64,000 nucleotides of DNA from Stromatinia cepivora. Taxonomy: Eukaryota; Ascomycota; Leotiomycetes; Helotiales; Sclerotiniaceae. Position 1 is the first letter of the stretch, and every line of letters begins with the position of its first letter. The DNA is taken from positions 4,464,001-4,528,000 of the forward strand of contig RCTD01000001.1 in assembly GCA_014898415.1 (NCBI GenBank), written 5' to 3'. The notes beneath the pieces were generated by a model, which was not told the DNA's origin, did no database searches, and was given only the letters and a program-made list of their open reading frames with translations. Shown here one piece after another: positions 1 to 12,335 of the stretch. The translations under genes and the position numbers were made by a program.

Positions 1-3000
1 AAGATACTTACGGCATGTTGCACTTCTCTTGATGCTCACAAGACCAGGTACACCTCTCTATGCAAGGCGCGCAAGCTTCATGGCATTTCAGTGTGCATTT
101 CGAGTGAGAGCACTGAACCTATTTGCATATTAGAGCTTGGTTCCATGTTCAAAATTCGCATAAAATACATACCTCACATGGCGCAAAGCAAAGACCACAT
201 TCTTTACCATCATGGCATGGTCGTTTACAGCTATGGTTGCAGGTGCTGAAGGGGCGATTGCATGGTTTGGTGCACGAAGGATGTTTCGTGACTTGTTTCC
301 CTTCTTCCTGGCGGGTGCACTTACCGCATGTAGACGTACAGGCATGCCCGCACGATAAATTGGCTCCACAAATAGTTGGGCAACGAAACCCTGGCAAAGT
401 AATATCTTGCGAGCAGGGCACTTCGATAATGTGATCGCAGCCAGACATCTTCTTTTTCACCATGGCCATGCAATTAATTTTAGCAAGGTCGCGAGTCAAA
501 TAACACTCAACCCTATCCTTTGTGTGCTTGCAAGGAAGTTGTATGTTGTCAAATTTAACACAGCAGGGTCCGCAGTCTTCACCGCAGGTGGACTTTTGAC
601 AGGAATGACCACAAGGCTGGTGAAGACGTTCGCAACGTTGTGGGCACTTGAAGATAGCATGCATACTCTCAGAATGGCAACGAGCCAAACATCGATGTCC
701 ACAATCGGATAGACGCCTATTACAGGCACGAGCGCATCCTCCTTCCGGGCTCAATCTGAGAAAATCATCCGGTTGAGAGGCTTGCAAGTCATCTTCGGGA
801 TGCCGTGGACAACAGAGTCCGAATGACTGGCCAACAGATCCTGCTTCTCGTAATGTACTAATGTTATCGGCCCACATTTGTACACTGGAATAAGTTTGTG
901 TATTACCGATGAGATAAAGTCCATGTTGAGCTCGGCTGAGCAATACGTTGATGCGGTTAGTAGTTTTGAGAAATCCAACTTTCTTATCCTTGTTACTTCT
1001 CACGAGGGAGACGATCACGACTTTAGCCTCTTCACCCTGAAAATTGTCAACGGTTGCTATTCTAAAATCAAGTTAGCATTGTCATGTATGGTACTTATGT
1101 ATAGAGACTGGGACTTGCCGAAGTAAATCGCTCAACTGCTTCTTTTGAAGGGCTTTCCTGTCAGAAGTCTGGCCAAGTTGTTCGTCATGATCCGAGTCGG
1201 GCGCTATGAAGCCATCTTTCACAAGCGTATCCTGATCGCGATCAGATAGAACAATCTCGAAATCCTTCCGCATATGGTTACGTAGCTTTTGTAGTTGACC
1301 ACTGTAGGGGGTTAAAACAGCAATATCGCTACTACTATATTCTCCTTGGCGAACAATATGCCTTACAAGTGCGGCGGTCATTTCGACTTCCCACTGATTG
1401 CTGTGAGACATGGTCTTATGCTCTTGATTTAGACCATCGTCTTGAAAGTTCTCATGATCTAGCCAAAAAACCTGCAGACATGTTTAGCTAACTCGATTGA
1501 CCGATAAACAATAAATGGACAAAGGATCGAACAGTGGGAATCCAAGAACACTGCCGCCACCAGTCGAAAATCAGGTGGAACTTACATTTTCACGCATTCC
1601 AACAACGTCAGGATAGACTTTAGTACTGTCGTGATCAATAAGCTCGGGATATATGCGATTGATCAGCCTGGATATCTCGGGTCGCATTCGGCGCTGGATG
1701 TTTAATTGAGCAACGGGTAATCTGCTTCTACCATTTTGGCCCACAGAGAGTCTCTCAAATTGGCTTCGATCAAGCTGATAAAGGGTTCCGGCTCTGCTTT
1801 CAAGGGATAGATCCTTGAAGTTGTTGATCTGAGGTCGAAGTTGTTCGTGGTCACCAATTGATACTACATGTTCTACAGATGCTTTTGAGTATGTCAGTAT
1901 TTTATCATACTTTCGATTAATATAAAGCAGTGATTTTCAAAGACACTTGTGATTGATACGGGAAAAAAAGTGAGATGAGATGGCATACGTAAGAGTGTTG
2001 ATAGTAGATGTGCTTCGAGAACTTCTCCAGCTTCCTCGCAGATTATTACCTTGGAATTAACATGTCGCAAAGTAGAAATTTTCCTAGCCAAGCCAGTGGT
2101 CGTAACTCCAACTATCTGAGCAGTTTGCAAAACCCGTCGATCAACATCATCGTGGATGTCATGGATATTCTTACGCAGGAGCTCGGAGCTTCTCACTGCT
2201 TCATGGAGATCATCCACAATGGTCTCGCGTATAGCAATTTTCCAATGATCTACCAATCGAAGTCGGCTCGCAGTACTAAGTGCATGAATATTGAGAGACG
2301 CTGCAGCTAATAGCTGGTCGACGGTGTATGTAGCCTGAGAATCTGTGGTTTGTTTTCCTTTATTCTTCAACCACAAGTCGAAAGGTTGGCCGCCAACCTA
2401 AATTTCAGAATTAGCATGGTCTCCGGCCCAAGGGTCCCTTGCAGTCAAACACGTCAAACAATGAACAAGATAGAACCTGGCTGTATTTATGGCAAGGAAT
2501 CAGTACAAAGAAGTGAAATTCAACTTGCCTGCTCGAAACCTTCGTCATCAAAGCGATTGAATTGCTTATGAATATGGGGATAATGCCTAGCAACATATCC
2601 TTCCATCGATTTCCAATCCGGATGGCCTTTGGTTCTCGACAACTTGGCTAACGATGAATTTATGAATTTTGCTTTTTTTTCTAAACTTTCGTAGGCCTTT
2701 GCAAGCAGATAACGTTCGGACTTGGTTTGGCTCTCGCCCTTGGAGACAACGCGAAGATTTTTACCTTCGAGGCTTGAGGATTTACTCTGACCCCCTATGC
2801 GGATAAGTTTCTCGATACCGGAGTCCAATAAGTGCTCCAAGAATTGATCTAGGGCATGGTTTGTGTAGCATCTTTAGAGCGATATTCGTTAGCATGAAGA
2901 TGAGGTTTTAATCTTCGAGATATAAGGCATGAAGAGATGAATGCTGAAGTGAAGATGGGAACAACAGTTTCACCTGGACTGAATTGAGAATAGGAAATGA

Positions 3001-5091
3001 GGAGGGATATGCTACTAACACAATGATGATAGGCCCAGGTTGTTTCTTCATACAATGTAATAAAACTTTGACCAATTTCACACCAAGGAAGGATTTTCCT
3101 GTGCCTGGTGGACCTTGTATCTGACAAAATTCGCGAAGTAGTGCGGCTAGCAAAGCTTCACACTGTCCACGGTCGAGTTCAGTGTGCAGCTCAATCCTGT
3201 CGACGAGACTGGTATCATTTACAGAGCACGTCGAAGGGTCAATTCGTAGGTCTCCCGATGATCCAGCCTTCAAGATAGGGTTAAGTGAAAATGCGAAGCC
3301 AGGTTTGCGAGCATACAGGGGCGGTGGAACATCAAGGATTGATCGGGAATTGCCAGTGCGATCTGGTAATATCCATTGGCGGAAAGGTAGGCGACCAAGT
3401 TTATGCATGCTTTGAAGGTTTTCAAGAATCGGAGAAACAGTGGCGAGAATGACCCCTGGTATCTCAATAAGAACAGCCTCGGTCTTTTCCGTACTCAATT
3501 GTATTAAAGTATCCAGATCTTTCTGCCTCTGTGTGGCAAGCTTGGCAATAATCGTTGCTTGGTGATCGTGAGAGACTAGATTATACTTGCTCTTGGGATC
3601 TGTCCGTTTTTCTGTGACAGACAGAAATAGAGGAGTACACTTTGAGTGGCTGTAAGAGAGCATGCACAACAAAATTCCTTCGTCAAGTCTTTTGGACTCA
3701 TCCCACCACTTGGATCTATCCTTTACAGACTTCTTTCTTAGTCCTGCTGGCGGAGTAAATGATATTTCGGCTTGCAAATCTCTTCTATCATCAAAGGTAA
3801 TATAGGGGACCCAAGCATTGTGGTAAAGATTGGCTCGCACGTTACCGAAGTCGGGCTTGTGACGTCCCAAAACCGAAGGATCATCCTCGACCGCCACAAT
3901 CAAACTTCCTAGAGCAGCCTTTAATTCTCCAAACACATCGTGTCTGAGGAGACGGAAATGGGTATCTAGTAGTCTTGCAGCTTGGTCTGAAATGTAATGT
4001 GGCTGATCGGGGTCTGTTGAAGGGAGAAATTCAGGGCTATCGCTACGAATCTCATTCTCAGTTGGCACTATCTCTATTTCAGTGATATCCAATTTATCAT
4101 TGTCATGCCTATTTGACGGCATAATGATATCGCGTGGATAAGTTGACACCACCACGGGCGTCGAAACGCCATTTATGAGTGTCTCTTCATTTTCATCCAG
4201 TAGTCCTTTGGCTCGGGCGATCATTCCACGGATCTCTTGCATTTGAGTTCCGATAACAATAGCAGCTACCGATTTTTGATCAATGCCCATGACTTCGACA
4301 CAATTTTCAATTGAATTGACAGTTTCTATGAGGCTTTCGTTGAATAATGCACGTTGCTCTCGTCGAAGAAGCTCACGGAGGCAAGTGACCATCGCAACTA
4401 GTGTTCGCTCGATATTTTGTGTTGATGTACTGGCAAAGAAATCATGCGCCTCTAGCAAGTTGGAAAGCAAGGTTTGGAAAAATCGCATTGCTCGAGACCC
4501 GTTACTGCCACTGACGAGATTGTATAGTCGTCCAACAAAGGTATCGACAGACAAGCAGTCTAGAATTGCTTGGTGAACCATTACTTCTAGAAATGGGTGA
4601 GCTAGATCGATGAATGTTCTCGCCCCGCCTGCGCCTGATTTCATTTGCAGGAGCGCAAGAATATGTTTGGCTCCATGAAGCTCATCGTTATCAAGATCTC
4701 TCGGTAGCATTTGTTTCCATTCTCGATCATCGTCGTTCAAAATCCCTAGGGCGTCCGTCCACAACAACTTCATCGTGTGAATATCGTTGACAACAGGCTC
4801 GCGTTTGATGATCCTCTTCCATTCGTTGTAATTGACTCTGGCGTGTTCTTGGATTGCACTTTCTTCTCGCCTTTGACGCGGTTGCTGATTATTGGAGGAT
4901 GAGGGTTCTCCGTGCGAGAAGGAACATTGCGCACGACGACACTCTCCTGTTCTTTGATACTCGAAGCAAATATTGGATACGTCATTGCCTCTCCCTGAGT
5001 TCCCTCTACCTCTACCTCCCCGGTTGTTTCCTCTGCTGCTATTTCCCCTGCTCTTACTCCTCCGCGAGTTTCCGCTTGGCCACTCCACCAT
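1..5091 (-). CDS. Hrr1/ZNFX1-like RNA helicase with CCCH and NFX1-type zinc fingers (3' end beyond window)
   Basis: Superfamily 1 (Upf1-like) helicase of the NFX1/ZNFX1 group. In fission yeast the relative Hrr1 works with RNA-dependent RNA polymerase in RNAi-mediated heterochromatin; that role is inferred here. Exons I join: 5091-3020, 2871-2529, 2397-1989, 1881-1586, 1471-1119, 1061-173, 112-12; another donor at 11 shows the gene continues off the left edge. About 1,487 residues are present. An RG-rich N-terminus leads to a CX8CX4CX3H zinc finger (C42, C51, C56, H60). Then come Walker A GPPGTGKS near residue 660, CYTNHALDQF, the motif II form CEEAGEV near 925, GDHEQLRP, TVDNFQGEE near 1165 and LLSRAQHGLY. 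Cys/His-rich NFX1 repeats fill roughly 1240 to the end. The start at 5091 is the only ATG just ahead of the RG region. Introns 2398-2528 and 1062-1118 begin with GCAAGT rather than GT; the others are GT-AG. Family certain, exact orthology likely. Confidence 0.93.
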
Positions 5092-7246
5092 AATGAGTAA
5101 TTCAGGAGCGGGTTTGCAGTAAAATTCGAGAATAAATTTTAATTTTGTGGAATAAATGTGCAATAATATAAGACGAGAACACAATGAGATTCCTCACTGA
5201 AATATACAGGAATGTTCTCTTGAAAGGTGCAGCATTTTAACTTTAACAACTACTAAGATATCGAGGCCTCCAATCTGCGTTTGCCCAATGAAAGCAGCTG
5301 AAGGGTTGCATGCGAGGCTGGCGATTTCGCTGCGAATCAACAACAAGCTTCTCGGGAAGATACATAATCGGATAGACAAGCCCCGCATTAAATGTGCTTT
5401 TCATCCTATAAGCAACGGTTTCACGCGAGTTGCTCGACGCTGAACACATTTGGTAGTATTGACGGGAGTGAACTAGCATTTCTTCAACCAACAGTTGAAT
5501 GACCCATGTACAGCATTATTCTGCCTTGTAGAAAACAAACGGCGCATCAAGGTAGTTTTTGGCGTCGGGAGTAATTTGTTTTTTTATATGTAAGACATCC
5601 TTACCAATGATTTTGTCCAACATCAAAGATTCGTAGACGCTGGTGCCAACAACGCACGATTCTCTCGATCGGGATATTATTTTATCATGTAAATGTCATT
5701 GCCTTCGTTCGAAAGAATTGCAGAAACAAGGAAGATCAGATGACGCAGTGCCTTTCCGCAATTAAGGGGTCGAAACACTACGAGCCACGTCATGCGGCAC
5801 AGAAATGAAGAATCTCTTCCAAGTTGTGGTATAATCCATATATTCGTCCGTTTGCACCGCCGCCATAGATGGGCTGAAAAGACCTAGACAGGCTCTGCGT
5901 TTTCTATCATGAGGGTATTGGGATATGTAGATGAGAGCGCTCGAGAAATGTGGGTACGCAACCCATGAAACTCGCTGTTGCTGCAACAGCTGATACTTAA
6001 TTAATCAGAGTTCCAGTTAAATCCTAAGGGATGTGAAATCCTAGCACATTGCTATGGCAGAGTGAATATGCTAAACAAAGTTGAGGAAAAGCAAATATTG
6101 TGCATTTGATGAAATAAAATTGAAGAGAGGTAGGAAAGATGATAAAATGAGGAGAACTTTTTGATGAGGCACGAAATGTTGGCATGAGACTTCTTTCATT
6201 TTCAAGGTTTGTTTCTCTCTCTTTTAGATAACCTAGTACGTGAGTACCCAAATGCTAACGGCTTCCAAAACCTTGTGAGGAAGGACCTACCATTTAAAAC
6301 GAAACCTACCTCACTTATTGTAAAGAAAGAAATGCTTACAACCATGAGCGAAAGTTCGCGTAAATGATATTCACAGATCTAATACATGACACAGTATCTT
6401 CAATTGAAAGAATCAAACGAGCGCCCAACAGCAGCTCTGCTGGTACCATTATGGGCAGGGTATCCTTTCTGGAGACGCTTGCCACAGGGGTTTAGAAGCC
6501 TCATCAACGAGTTCCAATCAATTGATAAGTGAACAACTTCGCGAGATGCTTCTTAATCATCAAGAGTCGTAATGAGAAGCAACGGTTACGCGAATCCGAT
6601 CTCGGATCTATTACAAACAAATTCTTAAAATGTGCCATCACAGATCGATGAAGAGGTATGAACAGATACGGCGATGATTTGGCAAGATGTTCTGTCGCCA
6701 GGATTCAAACGAGCGCATCTAACTTCCTCATGGAGACGTGATCGTCCCAGAAAGACGGCATAGTATCATGAATGATTCATCCCTTGAGAAGCTCGATATC
6801 TCGATGATCAGAAATTATCTCGGAGTTCAAGGTGCGTGGAATCTCGACAGACATATCAGGATTGCAAAGTTGCGATAGAGATGAATAGATAACACGATTT
6901 CTACTAAAAGGGAAATACCCAAAAAGTCCTCGGAGATGTTGATTTTGACGATGGCCCATGCAGCCATATAACGGGGCGAATAAGTAGGAAATGGGTATTT
7001 GAGCCCCATAGTCCGCGTTTTCCGCGAAGACCCTTAATTTAGGGCAAAAATATGGATGGCTTCAAAGGTCCATCAAAAAACTTTTCCCCCTTCCCAGAGA
7101 CGGTATTTTCTCTCTCGATGTGCATGAAACCGTTACTCCACTTCCTAGGATCCGGGGCAGCTTATCTTGAGAAGGAAGGTCCTGTATGTCCCCCTTCTTG
7201 AAGACTTGCCCGTTGGGGGCAGCAGCAATCAATAATTTTAAAAACC
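5092..7246. other. Intergenic, no supported gene
   Basis: This stretch lies upstream of the helicase start. Reading frames on both strands are short and broken, and I see no family motif, RNA gene or repeat. The first few hundred bases should hold the helicase promoter and leader. Confidence 0.6.
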
Positions 7247-7723
7247 TCAACCTCCGCATGACTGGAAATGAATCCTTTTAAACGCCTTGAGGTTTTCACG
7301 ATCAAATTTTGTCAATGCATTGTATGCATACCCTAGTTTACACTCTACATCAATACCCGTAATGAGTGAAAGGGGTCCGCTACTGCAAACAACACCCATT
7401 AGAGGAAACGTGAAGCGGAAATTTCCAAGAATGGGCGCATATTTAGAGGGGCTGAAAAGTTGATACCCACACTGAGGCCCAATATAAATCTCCACCTTCA
7501 TCTCAGTGCCAGAATTAATCCGGTTGAGATCCGAAGAAATCGAGGGACATTTCGCCGAAGAAAGCAAGTCATAGGAAACAGAGTATCGATAACGTTAATA
7601 ACAGATTTTCAAAACTTCATGGCTGTTGGGATAATCATCTCGCCACCAAGATTGAGTTGTCAACAAATTGACAACAATCCACAAAAGAGCCAGTGATCGA
7701 ATGGTCCATTCGATTCTGTACAT
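7247..7723 (-). pseudogene. Small secreted-protein-like gene interrupted by one stop codon
   Basis: An ATG at 7723 opens a frame of 158 positions ending at 7247. It is interrupted only by a TAA at 7595-7597 (codon 43). The N-terminus is signal-peptide-like: a positive start (MYRIEW) and then the hydrophobic stretch SLALLWIVVNLLTTQS. After the stop, in the same frame, there are about 115 residues with five cysteines (around CPS, CGY, VCSS, ECKLGY and QSCGG), giving a small cysteine-containing secreted protein shape. I do not recognise the family. An intron hiding the stop is possible but poorly supported, because the first AG after the stop is over 60 bases further on and no strong donor precedes it. 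A nonsense-inactivated gene or a strain-specific allele is the simplest reading. It stands alone in a gene-poor region, as lineage-specific secreted proteins often do. Confidence 0.45.
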
Positions 7724-10150
7724 ATTCTTCTGGGTCTTTTGAAGGCATCGAATACTACCTAGAATCTTCCCCAATACCCCACCTTTCTGCATCTCTTGCA
7801 GTTACATCCCATGAATTTACAGGAGATTCGCTACCACAATCTCGTTGACTCGCGAGATGGCCTCTCTGTGGTTGAAACTCAAAAAAGAAAGTCCGGATCA
7901 ACATGAAGGGCCATCAATTGGCCCCTGAACGCTGCATATAGGTGTCAAAAATTTATCCATTCCAGGACCATGAATTTGCACATCGTCATTAGACAGGTAA
8001 GTGAAACCGCATTGGTGAAGATCATGAGAATTCGCACCGATTAGCATGCTGTCGGTCATTGAATAGCTCTCGGCAACTAATTAGTAGCGTTAGAGAAGTT
8101 TACCAAGCCCAGCTATCTTTGTGGCCAGTATTTTAGGATACCGTAATGGCGGCAGGGCAGAAGTTCATACCAATGATCAATTGAGCTTAGAGCATTATTA
8201 CACTGCAACGGTTCAATGGAAGTGGATTGAAATTGGGAAATATGTCGGCTATGGAAACGGACCATGGGTGTGAATTCAGCTGGATTTGTTTGGATGTGAA
8301 CAGAAGGCGAGACAGCCTCAACCAAACCGCTTAATAGATTAGCGATCGCACTTCAAACTCCGATAGTCGCCGCGATATCCGCGAGTCACGAAGTTTTCGG
8401 AGTATGACCGTGTGCAACAAACACCGTTGTTTTCATCGAGGGACAAGAGTTTTGAATTCGCGTCAAGGGGTTACGGAGAAAGATGCAGAGGTATCAACTG
8501 CGAGGTGTTACTTTCGTACGGAGCCATTCAATGAAGCTCTATACTTCTAGAACAGGTTCTATGTACTCGAGCAAAGTTACGGATTTTAGGATATGTTATA
8601 GGCCAAGATATTACAGTCATCACTGAAAAGCGCTGTCCACTTTTACGATATCGGTACTACACCTACCGAGCCTACTACCGTACCTAGGTCGGTCTTAAGG
8701 AATTCAGAAGTACAGGTGTTGTGCAGAACATTGAGAACAGATGTGTTTAGATGCTTTAGACGTTCGGACATTCCTTCTATTATTATTTTCATGAAACGGA
8801 GTTCCCGATTAATGTGTGTGACCCCATTCGCAAACACCGACAGCGATACAAGTTATTCTGTACGACCCCCTCGAGTCAAGGACAACGTCAGCGTGCCTTT
8901 ACTAACAACCAATAAGAATCCTCTGATAAGAGAACACTTGGCTACCAATTAAACGTCGAACAAGACCCCTGGTTTTTTATTTAGGCTCATGCACACGCGA
9001 CAGTGATAAATTAGTGTGAACCTAGATCCTAGTCGATCACTCCCAAAAAAGTTTAATGAGTCTTTCCTTTCGGTGCCATTTGATGGTTGATAACGTTTCA
9101 ACTTACAAGTAAAAGATTGCTCTGAGATTGGTAGATCAAGAGGAGGTGAGAAAGATAACCAAGATTGTTGAGGGCTGACTGCGCATGATTTTTTCTTATG
9201 TATTGAGAGTTACACACAATCGTAGTACAAGATATAAGATTTTCCTGACCGCTCAATCGTCCAATATCTGGTCTATCCTGTCTTTCGGTATCTGTTCTCT
9301 TCTTGACATCTGTTTTCTTCTTGATATCTGCTCTCTCTTGTTCCTCTGCACTAACTCTCACTACCGATACAAACTTCCGTGCATGTGTCAATTGTGGCTG
9401 GAAGGGAAATTCTTCAGATTGACCAGTGTGCATGCAGCTTCGTATCCTTGAGGGCTTGAACAATTTGGGCTCACATCTCGGCACGAACTCCTCTAATCCT
9501 CGTCCCCACCGATGCTAATGGATCCCGTCTAATACCTTTACGATCTTGTCAAGTCTTAGTTTACACTCCACTCATCTTAGTATCAGACTAGTTGGATCAT
9601 ATCCAATCAAACCCTAGTAATTCTTAAGTTTTGATGCTTAGCTGAGCATCCATTTCATGTCGAAGAGTGGATTCTTTTCAACGATGATACTGATTTCTGG
9701 TACATGGCCCGAATAGGCGAGACTCGGAGTTGGCCTTTGGATTTGAAAGTAGATGAAGAAATGCTCAATGGGGTAGGTATGTACCGTAACAGTATCAAAG
9801 ATTGAACGAAAAAGACCCTCTTTTTTTGAGACTTGACTTTCTCGCGCCTCTTTCGCGCCTCATAAATGTCATGGTCATACAATCCTTGAATCAAATTAGC
9901 CTTTTAAATTTACTAAACTATCAACGGCTACTTATCCATATGTCTCCACACCCACCATTAGCCTTCCGAATATGTATTGGAACTATTATGTATACATAGC
10001 CATAATTAGTTTAAACTATTGGGTCTTTCCTGTATAATGCACGCGTTTACAAGAAAATCGTTCGGGTAGTTTTTAAGAAAGTAGAGAAATTATTAGAGAA
10101 TGGATAACCTCGAAATTACCGTGCGCTACTAGATTTACTACTATACCAGC
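7724..10150. other. Intergenic, no supported gene
   Basis: No reading frame here carries a recognisable motif or plausible splice structure. A 128-codon minus-strand frame at 9098-9484 is Lys/Arg/Asp-rich over a CT-rich repeat and has no supporting features. Confidence 0.55.
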
Positions 10151-11123
10151 ATCCCATATCTTAGCTTGATCCATTCTCTCCACCCCCTCCAATCTATACA
10201 TATCAAATTCCTCCCCTCAATCCTCAATCTCAACTCAACAATCGACAAACGACCCATCGTCAAACCCTCTTCATTCAACTCAACTCTTTTATCTAGATTA
10301 AAAGTTAAAGCATATTGGAAAGAAAGACTGCAACCCTTTCTTCCGAGTTACTTTTACTTTTACTTTTACTCCAACATCCTATCTACTTCTCACTCTACTT
10401 CTATAACTTCTTTCCTCCATCTTCAATCTTCTGTATTACGAAGTACGACATAAACATATACGACTATTCTATCCAATACTATTCTTCTTATCTTATTTCC
10501 AAGACATCGGATTTCGAGAAAGTTTCGTTCCCAATCATTGTATTGAAAAATAAATTGGTACTATTAACATTCATTGCATTGTTATCAGAACAAAGTTCCA
10601 AAAGAGTCAATTGGTGGACCGAGCACTTGTCAATCATCCAATAACCCGCCACAACATACAAAAGATCAAATAGAATCAGAATCCCGCCATTATTTATTAT
10701 ATATCTTTTGACTTTTTCTCTCTTCGATAACCCGAAGTCATACAATTATAATACATACATAATAACAATCCTCCGACTTGACGACTTTATCAACCATTCA
10801 TTCATTCATTCATTCATATTCCATTGATCATTCATCAATTGAATATAACGTGGTTTTAGTCAACCAAAGATCATTTCTCACCAAACGGAAATTGATCTTT
10901 TTGTCCTACCAAAATTTAAATTTCCATTTCCGAGGCTTTGATAGTAAGGCCTACGATAACCGCGTCATCAACCTACCTTTTCTTTTGGGAGGCGCACAAC
11001 ACATCGCCGCCGTTCGGTTGCTCATATCTTGATCGGATATCGCCGATAAGAGTCAGAAATATCATTTCACAAACTTCCTATCCTTCTCCTTTAACTTAAC
11101 TTTCAAACCTGAAAGTGAAATTC
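10151..11123 (+). promoter_or_regulatory. Probable promoter and long CT-rich 5' leader of the FYVE gene
   Basis: The plus strand becomes strongly C/T-rich from about 10160 and stays so to the ATG at 11124, as is typical of leaders upstream of filamentous-fungal genes. It includes a short (ATTC)n run near 10797-10820 and several small upstream frames. No transcription start can be placed from sequence alone. Confidence 0.4.
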
Positions 11124-12335
11124 ATGTTCTTCGAAACAAATCAACAGACTTTCTACCCTCCTCCCACTTTCACTTACGACTTGACAACAGAGAAATCGAA
11201 AGTGATGGCAACCGATTTCGCAATGCCTGTACAACAATTCACGACATCTCCTTCCCAATATACTCTTTACAGCAGTCACCAAATCTCCCCAACAAATACC
11301 ACACCTTCAACTCCCAATAATGCTTCACCCACTTCTCCAAGAAGTGGATTTCCAAATTATTTACCCACACATACTAGACAATTGAGACCACCCAAGTCAC
11401 CATTGTATGTGCCAGCAGTTTTGCGACCAACCGATCCACCCAAGAGAATGGTGAAGCAATCACCACTTACTCCACCACAAAGTATGCATAGCAGCTTCGA
11501 TGATTTGGAGAATGCGACAACAATGACTAGAAGATTGACGGGAGAGAGTGGAAAGTTTGGATTGGGCGCAATAACTGAATGCGAATGGAATGTTGAAGGA
11601 CTTGGAAAGGTGACGGCATTGCCAACAAGAAATCACTGGAAGGTATGTTAGCAAAGTTTCCCAATTTTTTATTTTGAAGCAAATGGCAAAGCTGCAAGAA
11701 TATGAACAGGCCTTGTTATTCTCAAAAAGTTTTGGGGTCCTCAGGGTATTTGTAACTTGTGCAAACAATGTTGCAATACCTTGATGGATATTACGTGCTT
11801 GGATTCCGCAATGGACAATAATCCATGTCCAATGATTCCTCATCGCTTGGCTGGTCGCGTGCTTCAAAATTATCCACCTTACATTCCAACATCTTCAATT
11901 TCTTACTTTATAAAATATACAAAAATGGGATGCTAACCTCTTCTTCAGCCTGATTCCAAATCCTCTATTTGCGATGAAACAACCTGTACAAAATACTTCA
12001 CCTGCTTTACAAGGCGGCATCATTGTCGGCGTTGCGGAAATATCTTTTGCGATCAACATTCTGGTTACTCAGTTCCACTCGATCAAGATGCCAATTATCA
12101 TCCAAAGGGTACACCAAGCCGCTCTTGCGAACACTGCTGGCATAGTTATAGAAGTTGGTCCATTGCACGATCCAGTCGATCCAATAGCGAAAGTTCTCAA
12201 GAAGAACCTACAACTCCAGTTGTCAATTGTATCAGAGGCAGAGCAGTTGATAATCTTCTCGGTGAACAATTGAAAGGTCCAGCCGAGAGTCTTCCTGCAA
12301 GTGTCCCAAGAGATTGGCACTGGAGCACTTTTTAA
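11124..12335 (+). CDS. FYVE-type zinc finger protein
   Basis: Two exons, 11124-11642 and 11949-12335, give about 301 residues. The intron (306 nt) has donor GTATGT, branch TGCTAAC and acceptor TTCAG. The N-terminal half is Pro/Ser/Thr-rich and probably disordered, with SP and TP sites. The C-terminal half is a FYVE-type finger: WKPD, paired cysteines ICDETTC, the signature RRHHCRRCGNIFC, then SCEHCW. FYVE fingers bind phosphatidylinositol 3-phosphate on endosomal or vacuolar membranes, so a membrane-trafficking or signalling role is inferred. The intron splits the conserved WxxD motif between WK and PD. The ATG at 11124 is the first in frame, and a second Met at 11205 is possible. The protein ends SVPRDWHWSTF. 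A fungal-specific subgroup is likely; the exact function is unknown. Confidence 0.88.

Noticed and set aside
9098..9484. 128-codon minus-strand frame
   Set aside because: Charged low-complexity translation of a CT-rich repeat, with no motif or splice support.
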